A stretch of DNA of 64,000 nucleotides from Nonlabens sp. MB-3u-79 (GCF_002831625.1 NZ_CP025116.1:3091501-3155500); one strand, 5' to 3'; counted from the first letter of the stretch, positions 44,167 through 53,271 are shown. Notes: generated by a model not told the origin, from the sequence alone. Made by a program: numbers and translations.

Positions 44167-46596
44167 ATGGAAAAAGTAATGCAAAACTCAGTAAAAGAAT
44201 CTCAACAACTAGGTAAAGAAGACTTTAAAGAAGAACTTATTAAAGATTACAAAATCGCTGTTACCAGTAGAGAATGTAGTCTGTTAGGGCGACGTGAAGT
44301 TCTTACCGGTAAAGCAAAATTCGGAATTTTCGGAGACGGGAAAGAGCTACCTCAATTAGCCTGGGCAAGATCCTTTGAAAATGGAGATTTTAGAAGTGGT
44401 TATTATCGCGACCAGACGTTCATGATGGCCATAGGAGAACTTACTATACAGCAGTTTTTTGCAGGACTCTACGGTACAAGCGACATTAAGGATGAGCCTA
44501 TGAGTGCCGGCCGTCAAATGGGTGGTCATTTTTCTACACACAGTTTAAATGAAGATGGCACCTGGAAAAGATTGATAGATCAGAAAAACTCAAGTGCAGA
44601 CATCTCTCCTACCGCTGGACAAATGCCTAGATTATTAGGTCTTGCACAAGCATCTAAAGTATACAGACACAACGACCTTATTGCAAATGATAACGGTTTC
44701 TCTAACAAAGGAAATGAAGTTGCTTGGGGAACAATAGGTAATGCCAGTACAAGCGAAGGTCATTTCTGGGAAACTTTCAACGCTGCAGGTGTACTTCAAG
44801 TACCTATGGTCATTAGTGTTTGGGATGATGATTACGGTATTTCTGTCCATGCCAGACACCAGACTACTAAGGAAAGTATCAGTAAAATTCAAGCTGGTTT
44901 TCAAAGGGATGAAGAACACGATGGTTATGAAATCATTGTGGTTAAAGGTTGGGACTATGTTGCCCTGGTGGAGGCTTATGAAAAAGCCAATAAAATTGCT
45001 AGGGAAGAACACGTGCCTGTTTTAATTCACGTGGAAGAACTTACACAACCACAAGGACACAGTACAAGTGGTTCTCATGAACGATATAAAGATGAAGACC
45101 GTCTTAATTGGGAACGGGAGTATGACTGTAATATTCAATTTAGAAAATGGTTGATCGAAAACGACTTTGCTAAAGAAGAAGAACTTTCTGAAATAGAAAA
45201 AGTTATAAAAAAAGAAGTAAGAGAAGGGAAAAAAGCGGCATGGAATGCTTACTTGAACCCTATCCTTGAAGAACGTAATGAGGCTATTGGACTCATCAAT
45301 GCGGTTGCAGCAGTATCCGAAAACGGTGTTTTTATAAAACCCCTTGCCTCAAAATTGGAGAAAGAAAATGAGCTGTACCGCAAGGATATTTTAGAGGCTG
45401 TGAGAAAAACTTTAAGACTTACCCTTAAAGAGAACCATGCTTCTATTACCGCACTGCACCAATGGCTTATTAAAAATAAGGCAAAAAACCAACAAAAATT
45501 CAGCAGTCTATTATTTAGCGAATCTAAAAACGCCGCTATAAATATAGCTGCCGTTGCCCCTATATATGACGACACAAGTGAAGAAGTAGATGCACGACTT
45601 ATAATGCGTGATAACTTTGACGCTTTATTTGCAGCTCATCCAGAGATCATGGTGTTTGGTGAAGATGCTGGAAAAATAGGTGATGTCAACCAAGGCCTTG
45701 AAGGCATGCAGGAAAAGTATGGCGAGATAAGAGTTTCTGACACAGGAATTAGAGAAGCTACTATATTAGGTCAAGGTATAGGTCTGGCCATGAGAGGATT
45801 ACGCCCTATTGCAGAGATTCAATACTTGGACTATTTACTTTATTGCTTGCAAGTAATGAGTGATGATCTAGCAACCCTTCAATACCGTAGCGCGGGAAAA
45901 CAAAAAGCTCCTCTGATTATTAGAACAAGAGGTCACAGACTAGAAGGAATATGGCATAGTGGTTCTCCAATGGGCGGAATCATTAATCTTGTAAGAGGTA
46001 TACACGTGCTCGTACCTAGAAATATGACACAAGCGGCAGGGTTTTACAACACCCTAATGGCAAGCGACGAACCAGCGCTGATTGTAGAATGTTTAAACGG
46101 TTATAGACTAAAAGAAAAATTACCCGCAAACCTTGGGGAATTTAGAACGGCATTAGGAAAAATCGAAACCTTAAAAGAAGGAACAGATATAACGCTAGTA
46201 TCTTATGGCTCTACCCTGAGACTTGTAGATATGGCCGCTACTGAATTAGAACGAGTTGGAATAAGCGTAGAAATTATTGATGTTCAGTCACTTTTACCTT
46301 TTGATTTAGATCATGAAATACTAGAAAGCGTTAAAAAGACCAATAGACTGCTTGTCATAGATGAGGATGTACCTGGTGGAGGAAGTGCTTATATTTTACA
46401 AAAAATTGTAGACACCCAACATGCATGGCCTTATCTAGATAGCAAACCACAGTGTCTTTCTGCACAGCCTCACAGGCCTGCTTATGGAACTGATGGAGAT
46501 TATTTTTCTAAACCTAGTGCAGATGATATTTTTGATAAAGTGTATGAAATAATGCATGAAGTAAACCCTACTAAATTCCCGAAGCACAAAGAATAA
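44167..46596 (+). CDS. Fused E1 alpha/beta of a 2-oxoacid dehydrogenase
   Basis: 809 residues. The N-terminal half is an E1 alpha (YYRDQTFMMAIGE, then the TPP region GNASTSEGHFWETFN and WDDDYGISV), and from about 480 the sequence is an E1 beta (FGEDAGKIGDVNQGL, VSDTGIREATILGQGIGLAM, GSPMGGIINLV, VSYGSTLRLVDMA). Both subunits are thus one chain, as seen in flavobacterial branched-chain or related 2-oxoacid dehydrogenases. The usual GDG...NN thiamine motif is changed to GNA...DD. It decarboxylates a 2-oxo acid and passes the acyl group to an E2 encoded elsewhere. The channel gene begins at the next base after its stop. Confidence 0.9.
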   Translation: MEKVMQNSVKESQQLGKEDFKEELIKDYKIAVTSRECSLLGRREVLTGKAKFGIFGDGKELPQLAWARSFENGDFRSGYYRDQTFMMAIGELTIQQFFAGLYGTSDIKDEPMSAGRQMGGHFSTHSLNEDGTWKRLIDQKNSSADISPTAGQMPRLLGLAQASKVYRHNDLIANDNGFSNKGNEVAWGTIGNASTSEGHFWETFNAAGVLQVPMVISVWDDDYGISVHARHQTTKESISKIQAGFQRDEEHDGYEIIVVKGWDYVALVEAYEKANKIAREEHVPVLIHVEELTQPQGHSTSGSHERYKDEDRLNWEREYDCNIQFRKWLIENDFAKEEELSEIEKVIKKEVREGKKAAWNAYLNPILEERNEAIGLINAVAAVSENGVFIKPLASKLEKENELYRKDILEAVRKTLRLTLKENHASITALHQWLIKNKAKNQQKFSSLLFSESKNAAINIAAVAPIYDDTSEEVDARLIMRDNFDALFAAHPEIMVFGEDAGKIGDVNQGLEGMQEKYGEIRVSDTGIREATILGQGIGLAMRGLRPIAEIQYLDYLLYCLQVMSDDLATLQYRSAGKQKAPLIIRTRGHRLEGIWHSGSPMGGIINLVRGIHVLVPRNMTQAAGFYNTLMASDEPALIVECLNGYRLKEKLPANLGEFRTALGKIETLKEGTDITLVSYGSTLRLVDMAATELERVGISVEIIDVQSLLPFDLDHEILESVKKTNRLLVIDEDVPGGGSAYILQKIVDTQHAWPYLDSKPQCLSAQPHRPAYGTDGDYFSKPSADDIFDKVYEIMHEVNPTKFPKHKE

Positions 46597-47460
46597 ATGG
46601 CTATAGAACAAAAGCATATTTCCAGTAAATGGAGGCGTAAAGTTCATGAAATTATTTATGAGGCAGACACGCCTACTGGTAAGCTCTTTGATATTGTTCT
46701 TTTAATCATCATCATCATCAGTCTGATACTAGTAATGATGGAAAGTGTGCCGAGTTTAGGAGCAAAATATGCCGAGGAATTTATTCTTGCAGAGTGGATC
46801 ATAACCATCTTTTTTACCATAGAATACGCCCTGAGAATCATATCGATTAATAAACCTTCTAAATATATTTTTAGCTTTTACGGTATAATCGACCTCTTAT
46901 CCACCATACCCTTGTATCTCACCTTTTTCTTCGGCGGTCTCAATGCATTGTTAGCTGTAAGGTCTTTAAGATTACTTAGAATCTTTAGGATATTAAAAAT
47001 CACACGTTATGTAGGTGAGGCAGATAAACTGACTAAAGCTCTTAAATCTAGCGGTCCTAAAATTGCTGTTTTCCTATTTGCAGTTTTGGTCGTTTCCATT
47101 ATCATGGGCACAGTAATGTACCTGGTAGAAGGTCCAGAAAGTGGTTTTGTAAGTATCCCAACATCTATTTACTGGTGTATTGTCACACTGACTACCGTAG
47201 GTTTTGGAGATATTGCTCCTGTAACGCCTTTAGGACAGTTTCTAGCTACTATAATTATGATCCTGGGTTATGGAATAATAGCCGTTCCAACAGGAATCGT
47301 TAGTGTCGAATACTCTCAAAATAAAAAGGCTAAGGACGCCTCTGCACAAGATCCTAATCCCCGACAAGTCAACACACAAACTTGTCAAAATTGTCATTCA
47401 GAAAAACATCAAGACGGTTCTCACTTTTGTCATAACTGTGGATATTCCTTAGATGAATAA
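46597..47460 (+). CDS. Voltage-gated K+ channel with C-terminal zinc ribbon
   Basis: 287 residues. Six transmembrane segments: S1 (LFDIVLLIIIIISLILVMM), S2-S3, an Arg-rich S4 (AVRSLRLLRIFRILKITRY), S5, a pore with selectivity filter TTVGFGD at about 200-206, and S6 (ATIIMILGYGIIAVPTGIV). That is a Kv-type potassium channel. The soluble tail ends with two CxxC-type pairs (CQNCHSE...FCHNCGYS), a small zinc ribbon. Start is directly after the E1 stop (TAA then ATG) and the end overlaps miaA by 8 bp, so three unlike genes form one run. Confidence 0.92.
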   Translation: MAIEQKHISSKWRRKVHEIIYEADTPTGKLFDIVLLIIIIISLILVMMESVPSLGAKYAEEFILAEWIITIFFTIEYALRIISINKPSKYIFSFYGIIDLLSTIPLYLTFFFGGLNALLAVRSLRLLRIFRILKITRYVGEADKLTKALKSSGPKIAVFLFAVLVVSIIMGTVMYLVEGPESGFVSIPTSIYWCIVTLTTVGFGDIAPVTPLGQFLATIIMILGYGIIAVPTGIVSVEYSQNKKAKDASAQDPNPRQVNTQTCQNCHSEKHQDGSHFCHNCGYSLDE

Positions 47461-48367
47461 GAAGACTCTTTTATGTATTGTTGGGCCTACTGGTATAGGC
47501 AAAACTGCTTTAAGCATCGCTTTCGCGAAAGCTTATAACACTTCCATTATCTCCTCTGATTCCAGACAATTTTACAAGGAAATGACTATTGGCACAGCTG
47601 TTCCAGAAAAGGAAGAGCTAGAGGCTGCACCACATTACTTTATTCAAGATAGAAGCATTCACGAAGACTATTCTGTGGGGGATTTTGAACGAGATGTAAT
47701 GGGAAAATTGCCAGAGCTTTTTAAAAAGAATGACCTTGTGGTTATGGTAGGAGGAAGTGCGCTATATGAAAAAGCAGTGACCCATGGCCTTGATGTGCTT
47801 CCAGACGTACCCCTAGAAATTCAAGGAGAATTAAAGGAGGAATTTGAAGTAAAAGGTATTTTTTGGCTACAAGAAGAATTGAAAAAAAACGATCCCGAAT
47901 ATTTTAACACGGTAGACATTCACAATGCTCACAGACTGTTAAGAGCTATAGGTATTTTTCGCGCAAGCGGTAAAAAGATGAGTGAATTAAGAACTGGAAA
48001 AGCCCAAGAAAGAAACTTTAATATCCTTAAAATAGGGCTTGAAGCTGATCGTGAAGATCTTTATAACCGCATCAACCACCGTGTGGACCTCATGCTAGAA
48101 AGAGGTCTTGAAAAAGAAGCCGAACAACTCAAAGACCACAAAGAATTAAACGCATTACAGACCGTAGGCTATAAAGAACTCTTTGCATATTTTGCAGGGA
48201 CATGCGATTTTACAGAAGCCGTAAGACTTATAAAACGCAATACACGTCGATTTGCAAAACGACAGCTTACGTGGTACCGCAAAGACGAGAGCGTTACTTG
48301 GTATCACCACAAAACTCACCATACAGAAATAGTACAGCGAGTGAGTGAAAAACTTATGGATGTATAA
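47453..48367 (+). CDS. miaA: tRNA dimethylallyltransferase
   Basis: 304 residues. P-loop VGPTGIGKTALS (about 9-20), SSDSRQFYKEMTIGTA, FVGGSALY-type VMVGGSALYEKA, and the late RRFAKRQLTWYRKD are standard MiaA motifs. It adds a dimethylallyl group to A37 of tRNAs reading UNN codons. It overlaps the channel gene by 8 bp. Palindrome copy 10 sits in the sequence behind the P-loop and encodes IAFAKAY. Confidence 0.97.
   Translation: MNKKTLLCIVGPTGIGKTALSIAFAKAYNTSIISSDSRQFYKEMTIGTAVPEKEELEAAPHYFIQDRSIHEDYSVGDFERDVMGKLPELFKKNDLVVMVGGSALYEKAVTHGLDVLPDVPLEIQGELKEEFEVKGIFWLQEELKKNDPEYFNTVDIHNAHRLLRAIGIFRASGKKMSELRTGKAQERNFNILKIGLEADREDLYNRINHRVDLMLERGLEKEAEQLKDHKELNALQTVGYKELFAYFAGTCDFTEAVRLIKRNTRRFAKRQLTWYRKDESVTWYHHKTHHTEIVQRVSEKLMDV
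47518..47533. repeat. Palindrome copy 10, inside miaA (15/16)
   Basis: CGCTTTCGCGAAAGCT; last base differs. Encodes AFAKA right after the P-loop helix. Confidence 0.85.
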
Positions 48368-48371
48368 CTAT

Positions 48372-49088
48372 TTAATAATCTACTTGATCCTTAACTAACA
48401 GTCGGAATCCTTCTCCGTGAATGTTAACGATTTCTACATTATCATCTTCTTTAAGATATTTACGCAACTTTGCTATGTAAACGTCCATTGATCTGGATGT
48501 GAAATAATTATCATCTCTCCAGATTTTTGTAAGTGCTAATTCACGAGGCATTAAATCGTTGAGATGCAAGGCTAGTAAACGCAGCAATTCATTTTCTTTA
48601 GGAGAAAGTTTGATAGGTTCTTTATCACTTACAGAAAGAAATCTAAGCTTAGAATTTAGGTGAAAGTTTCCTATCTGGAATTCAAATTCCTTAGAGTCAG
48701 CGACACTGTCTTGACCTTTACGTTGCATGATTGCTCTGATCTTCATAAGAAGAACCTCACTATCAAAGGGCTTGTTTAAGTAGTCATCTGCTCCTACTTT
48801 ATAACCTCTTAATACATCTTCTTTCATCGCCTTAGCCGTTAAGAAAATAATAGGCACTTCTTCATTTTTTTCTCTGATCTCTTTTGCTAGAGTAAACCCG
48901 TCCTTATAAGGCATCATAACATCTAGAATACAAAGATCATAATTATCCTTTTTGAATTTCTCAAAGCCTTCCATACCGTTTTTTGCATGAGTGACATCAA
49001 AGTCATTCATTAAAAGGTAATCTTTCAATACTGTTCCGAAATTCGGGTCGTCCTCTACTAAGAGTATTTTTTTGTTTTCAGTTTCCAT
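48372..49088 (-). CDS. OmpR-type response regulator (RprY-like)
   Basis: 238 residues. Receiver domain with ILLVEDDPNF, phosphoacceptor Asp in CILDVMMPYKDG (near 54), Thr/Ser in IFLTAKAM and Lys in LNKPF; then a winged-helix DNA-binding domain (LSPKENELLRLLALH, RSMDVYIAKLRKYL). It is partner of the histidine kinase 17 bp upstream. The pair resembles the RprX/RprY system of Bacteroidota; I infer but cannot prove orthology. It converges on miaA with a 4-bp gap. Confidence 0.95.
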   Translation of the reverse strand: METENKKILLVEDDPNFGTVLKDYLLMNDFDVTHAKNGMEGFEKFKKDNYDLCILDVMMPYKDGFTLAKEIREKNEEVPIIFLTAKAMKEDVLRGYKVGADDYLNKPFDSEVLLMKIRAIMQRKGQDSVADSKEFEFQIGNFHLNSKLRFLSVSDKEPIKLSPKENELLRLLALHLNDLMPRELALTKIWRDDNYFTSRSMDVYIAKLRKYLKEDDNVEIVNIHGEGFRLLVKDQVDY

Positions 49089-49105
49089 AAGTAATTAATT
49101 TAAAT

Positions 49106-50665
49106 TTATGTTATTATAGGCAGATGAATACTAAAGGTACTGCCTTTTCCTTTGATACTATCTACGTGTATTTCACCGTGGCAATCGTCTAAAATTCTTT
49201 TTGCGTAAGCCAGCCCTAATCCATGGCCTTTTACGTTGTGTATATCACCCGTATGCTCCCTAAAGAATTTTTGAAAGATCTTGCGCTGCGCTTGTTTGCT
49301 CATTCCTATTCCTTGGTCGCGCACTTTGATAACCAGCTTGTCTTTTATATTTTCTGTAAACACATCGATTACAGGTGCGCCTTCTGTGTATTTTATAGCG
49401 TTCTCAAGAACATTTACTACTACATTGGTAATATGACTCTCGTTGACAAGAACCTCTGTTCTAAGGGCTCCTAAATGAGTTTTAATTACGCCACCTTTTT
49501 CTTCTAATATAAGCTGGATGTGAGAAATACTATCCTCAATAATCTCATCCATATCCAATGGTTCTTTATCTATATTGAGATCGTCTCTCTCTAGTTTTGA
49601 AATCCTCAGTACGTTTTCTACCTGACTGTGCATACGCTTGTTTTCTTCTCTAATCATTCTCAGGTAATTAGAAACTTTATCTGGATCTGATGATATTTTA
49701 GGATGCTTTAAAGAATCCAAAGCAAGATTTATAGTAGCAATAGGCGTCTTAAACTCATGAGTCATGTTATTGATAAAATCTGTCTTGATCTGAGAGATTT
49801 GACGCTGTTTAAAAATTTGCTTTATAGCATTGGAATAAGCGACTACGATAACAGTGGTAAACATCAATGATAATAAAGCCATTCCAGCTACAGAAGAAAG
49901 TATGTACTTCTTTCTATCAGGCATATTTAAGTATAGCAAATAAGGTTCTGTCTCTAAATTGCTGTTTTTATAAATAGGATAGCCCCAAGTCGCCTCTGCT
50001 AAAAAGTCAAAATCATCAGATTGAACTCGTGTAGCAAACCCGTCTTGATAAATCGCAAATTCAAAATCTGCTTCTATAGGTCTATTTTGTAATTCTTCTC
50101 GTATGATTTGTTGTAGCTCCTCTTTGGAGATACGTTGAGAAATAGGTAATAGACTATTGTAGTTGCTGATCAACTCTTCATCAACTTTTCTAGCGTATTT
50201 ATCCAGCTGCGAAAGCTCTTGAAAGGTCTTTTTCTTTCTTTCAGGATTGACCTCTGTATCCAATACACTTTTTTTACTCAGTAGCTTATTGAAGGTTATA
50301 CTGTCTAACTCAAGGTCCAATAACTGAGGGTTGAGCTTGTAATTTTCATTAAGCAAGCTATTGCTGTACGTAGAAGCTTCCTCTTGATTTTGATTGCGCT
50401 GGATAAGCATCAGCTCACTAATCGTTCTTGTATCGGGCTGTACGCCTAAACTATCTCTTATTTGATCCAGGACATTGTAAAAATTTTCTACTTCGCGGCT
50501 ATCTAATTCTGAGGATACCGAAGCTAGTGTTTGCTTAACTGCAAATGAAAATTGATATTCCTTATCGCTTACACTATTAATGATCCAGTAGATCTGAACC
50601 ATTACAATTCCTGCAAGGGATACACTCATTAATCCGATAAGAAAATATAAAACTCGTTTTTGCAC
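49106..50665 (-). CDS. Sensor histidine kinase (RprX-like)
   Basis: 519 residues. Two transmembrane segments (about 7-29 and 256-279) flank a periplasmic sensor region. The cytoplasmic part has HisKA motif MTHEFKTPIATI (His near 302), N box VVNVLENAIKY, DQGIGM and GHGLGLAYAK. GTG at 50665 starts MQKRVLYF; an exact -7 box TAGATTTG at 50677-50670 ends only 4 nt before it, so the mRNA may be leaderless. It is followed by the response regulator after 17 bp. The signal sensed is unknown. Confidence 0.95.
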   Translation of the reverse strand: MQKRVLYFLIGLMSVSLAGIVMVQIYWIINSVSDKEYQFSFAVKQTLASVSSELDSREVENFYNVLDQIRDSLGVQPDTRTISELMLIQRNQNQEEASTYSNSLLNENYKLNPQLLDLELDSITFNKLLSKKSVLDTEVNPERKKKTFQELSQLDKYARKVDEELISNYNSLLPISQRISKEELQQIIREELQNRPIEADFEFAIYQDGFATRVQSDDFDFLAEATWGYPIYKNSNLETEPYLLYLNMPDRKKYILSSVAGMALLSLMFTTVIVVAYSNAIKQIFKQRQISQIKTDFINNMTHEFKTPIATINLALDSLKHPKISSDPDKVSNYLRMIREENKRMHSQVENVLRISKLERDDLNIDKEPLDMDEIIEDSISHIQLILEEKGGVIKTHLGALRTEVLVNESHITNVVVNVLENAIKYTEGAPVIDVFTENIKDKLVIKVRDQGIGMSKQAQRKIFQKFFREHTGDIHNVKGHGLGLAYAKRILDDCHGEIHVDSIKGKGSTFSIHLPIIT

Positions 50666-50669
50666 AAGA

Positions 50670-50677
50670 CAAATCTA
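50670..50677 (-). promoter_or_regulatory. -7 box of the two-component operon
   Basis: Minus-strand TAGATTTG, exact TAnnTTTG, 4 nt before the GTG start of the kinase. No TTG at the -33 position, so the call is moderate. Confidence 0.45.
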
Positions 50678-50745
50678 ACATATAGAGAAAGTGTTAAAAA
50701 CTCTTTAACCATATATTAACTTTGTGAAAATCGTAGAAGTAATTA

Positions 50746-51339
50746 TTATTTTAACAAAACTTCATGAATACTCCATACAGATGCTGCTATTTGTTGAAGA
50801 TCTTCATTTACTATGACAAAATCTGACAATCCCAGTCGTTGTCCTTCAGACCATTGATGACCAAGTCTGGAGACTACTTCTGCTCTACTCGCAGTATCAC
50901 GATCCATAACCCTTCTTATTCTTTCTTCTATACCAGCAGTTACTAAAACAACCTTATCACATAAAAGGTGACCGTTACTTTCGAACAAAACCGCAGCCTC
51001 ATAGATAATATACGGAGAATTTTGTTGGAGAATCCACTCCTTAAAGTAAGCCCTAACTGCGGGATGCATAATTTTATTTAGTGATGTCAAAAGCGTTTTA
51101 TCGCTAAACACCTTGGAAGCAATATATTTTTTATTAGGCACTACTATTCCATTGTCCTCTCGATCATAAGAATTCTTACCTAATAAATTAATAACAGCTT
51201 CGATAACTTGAGGGTCTGTAGCTAATAATTTTTTAGAAACATCATCTGCAATAAAAATAGGAATCCCTAAATTTTCAAATTCGTGGGCCACTGTAGATTT
51301 ACCACTGCCTATTCCACCTGTCAGACCTACTATTTTCAT
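50746..51339 (-). CDS. coaE: Dephospho-CoA kinase
   Basis: 197 residues, last step of coenzyme A synthesis. P-loop LTGGIGSGKSTVAHEF at residues 5-20, IFIADDVSKKLL, YEAAVLFESNGH and RDTASRAEVVSRLGHQ are family motifs. The start ATG comes immediately after the stop of the YbbR-like gene with no gap, so it is the third gene of a tight operon. Confidence 0.95.
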   Translation of the reverse strand: MKIVGLTGGIGSGKSTVAHEFENLGIPIFIADDVSKKLLATDPQVIEAVINLLGKNSYDREDNGIVVPNKKYIASKVFSDKTLLTSLNKIMHPAVRAYFKEWILQQNSPYIIYEAAVLFESNGHLLCDKVVLVTAGIEERIRRVMDRDTASRAEVVSRLGHQWSEGQRLGLSDFVIVNEDLQQIAASVWSIHEVLLK

Positions 51340-52269
51340 TTATTTAATAGTTAAGACTTGTACTTGTTTAGGATTGATGCGATAAGAAATAATTTTATCA
51401 TTGCTTATTTCTATCTCAGGTATGACAGCTATGTTTAACTGCTCGATAAGTTCATAATTTATGAAAACACTAATATCTTGTGCTTTAATTTGATTAAAGT
51501 TAGCAACCGCTGTAGAATAAACAACTTGCACATTATCAGGTATCAGCTTTACTTGCTGATCTACGGGCACGTTTAAAAGTCTTACAGGGATGTTTATTTT
51601 ACCTTCAGTCATTTGGGTTGCTTCTACGCGTAAGCTCAGTATTGGAGGCTCAAAATTTAACTCCCGATCAATTTCCTTCAAATCAATTTCTAGTGTAGTT
51701 AAGCTGTCCTTAATAAGGAGTTTTGAATCTCTAGTGATAACAAGCTCCTGAAGCGCATTTACTTTTACATCATTACCAGTAATGGTAACACTGTCTACTT
51801 GAAAATAAGGCTCTTTAACAGCAAGATAATTCAAGGTGTAATCAAGAGCTACTTTATTTACAACAGGAACCTTCTTTGACTTGAATCTTTTAAACTCGAT
51901 GGGAATATCCAGATCATCTGCACTCAAGATTTCATAAGAAAGGGTATTGGATCTTTTGATCTTTTTGACACTTTTCGTAGGGTTAAAGTACAAGGTATCA
52001 TTGCGTGAAAAGGTGTTTTCCTTAAAATCCAATTTTACCTGATGTCCGAATATTTTTTCCCAAATAAGGGTAAATCCGGTAGCACTTATCTCCACTGGCA
52101 CATTTAGCTGCTTAGAATTAGCATCCAAAGTAACACTATTAGGTACATTTATAAAACTGACATTAAAAATAACTTCTTCCTTATAAACATCTTTATACTT
52201 AGATATAAACCACAAGCTGGCTACTACCACTACTACAAGAAAGAAACCTATGATGCGTTTGTATTTCAT
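51340..52269 (-). CDS. YbbR-like domain protein
   Basis: 309 residues with an N-terminal membrane anchor (IIGFFLVVVVVASLWFIS) and an extracytoplasmic part made of YbbR-like beta repeats, seen as FINVPNSVTLDANSKQLNVPVEI, a middle section with KEPYFQVDSVTITGN, and LLNVPVDQQVKLIPDNVQV. In Firmicutes YbbR/CdaR regulates a diadenylate cyclase; here the neighbour is coaE instead, a common order in Bacteroidota. Starts directly after the GT2 stop and runs directly into coaE. Confidence 0.85.
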   Translation of the reverse strand: MKYKRIIGFFLVVVVVASLWFISKYKDVYKEEVIFNVSFINVPNSVTLDANSKQLNVPVEISATGFTLIWEKIFGHQVKLDFKENTFSRNDTLYFNPTKSVKKIKRSNTLSYEILSADDLDIPIEFKRFKSKKVPVVNKVALDYTLNYLAVKEPYFQVDSVTITGNDVKVNALQELVITRDSKLLIKDSLTTLEIDLKEIDRELNFEPPILSLRVEATQMTEGKINIPVRLLNVPVDQQVKLIPDNVQVVYSTAVANFNQIKAQDISVFINYELIEQLNIAVIPEIEISNDKIISYRINPKQVQVLTIK

Positions 52270-53271
52270 TTATTTAAAGAATAATTTAGGAAATGCAGTT
52301 CTCTCTTCCTGTTTTAAGATGGTAATTTTTATCCAAGATTTTAAAAACCCTGTTCCATAAGCGCAAAACTGAATTAGTGCTGCAAAAACAGATCTCAAGC
52401 CTATAGCCACTCCGTTTTTAATAGAAGAATGGATAAACAAGATAATGAAATAAAGCAGATATAAACTTAAAAACAAAAGATTCCCCGAAATTGATAAAAT
52501 TACTGCTGCCAAAAAAAACAAACAAAATAAAGTAGGAAGCCAGTAGGTGATGCGCTTAGTACTGGGATGCCACTTGTTAAGAATCACTCTAACTTTTCCA
52601 AATTTATTTACTTGTCTATAAAATAACTTCCAAGAGATGCGTCTTTCATGATAAACATAAGCTTCCTTTATCAGTACGGTATCAAATCCGTGTTGCCACA
52701 ACCTGATCGTTAGGTCTGGATCTTCCCCTGGATGCATTTTTCCAAAGCCACTCGTTTGTTCAAAAGCTTTTTTACTCAATCCCATATTAAAACTTCTGGG
52801 TTGAAATTTACCTAATTTTTCACTGCCTCCTCTAATTCCTCCAGTAGTAAGAAAGGAAGTCATGGAGTAGTCAATCGCTTTTTGAAGGCTACTAAAACTA
52901 TCATGAGCCGCATCAGGACCTCCATAACAATCTACATAATGATGAGACAAATAGGTGTCCACATTCTTTAGATACTGTTTAGGTAAAATACAATCACTAT
53001 CTAGAATAATAAAATAATCCCCCACAGCCTGCCTCATACCAAAATTCCTAGAGTCTCCAGGGCCAGAATTAGGCTTGTAAAAATAGTTGATTGTTAAGCT
53101 TTCGCGAAAGCGAGAACAAATCACCTCACTGCTCAAATCAGATCCATCCTCAATAATGACTACTTCAAAATCTCTTTCAAAGACTAATTGAGAAAGACTA
53201 ACAAGTAATTTTTCTATCTCTTCAGGTCTGTTAAAAACAGGTATGATAAAGGAGTAATGGATTGCATTCAC
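52270..53271 (-). CDS. Family 2 glycosyltransferase, GTG start
   Basis: 333 residues. GT2 core: HYSFIIPVFNRPEEIE, EVVIIEDGSD, ILDSDCILP metal site, then GGIRGGSEK, the acceptor motif HPGEDPDLTIRLW, and two to three C-terminal transmembrane segments, so it is membrane bound. GTG at 53271 is the start; the near ATG is out of frame. An exact -7 box TATTTTTG lies at 53283-53276. Palindrome copy 11 lies near codon 55 and encodes SRFRES. A dead copy of its first 54 codons remains at 60411-60571. It leads the YbbR-coaE run. Confidence 0.92.
   Translation of the reverse strand: MNAIHYSFIIPVFNRPEEIEKLLVSLSQLVFERDFEVVIIEDGSDLSSEVICSRFRESLTINYFYKPNSGPGDSRNFGMRQAVGDYFIILDSDCILPKQYLKNVDTYLSHHYVDCYGGPDAAHDSFSSLQKAIDYSMTSFLTTGGIRGGSEKLGKFQPRSFNMGLSKKAFEQTSGFGKMHPGEDPDLTIRLWQHGFDTVLIKEAYVYHERRISWKLFYRQVNKFGKVRVILNKWHPSTKRITYWLPTLFCLFFLAAVILSISGNLLFLSLYLLYFIILFIHSSIKNGVAIGLRSVFAALIQFCAYGTGFLKSWIKITILKQEERTAFPKLFFK
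53097..53112. repeat. Palindrome copy 11, inside the glycosyltransferase gene (15/16)
   Basis: AGCTTTCGCGAAAGCG; first base differs. It encodes RFRES and marks the end of the homology with the duplicated block at 60411. Confidence 0.85.

Noticed and set aside
44635..45012. 125-codon minus-strand frame
   Set aside because: Antisense shadow within the E1 gene.
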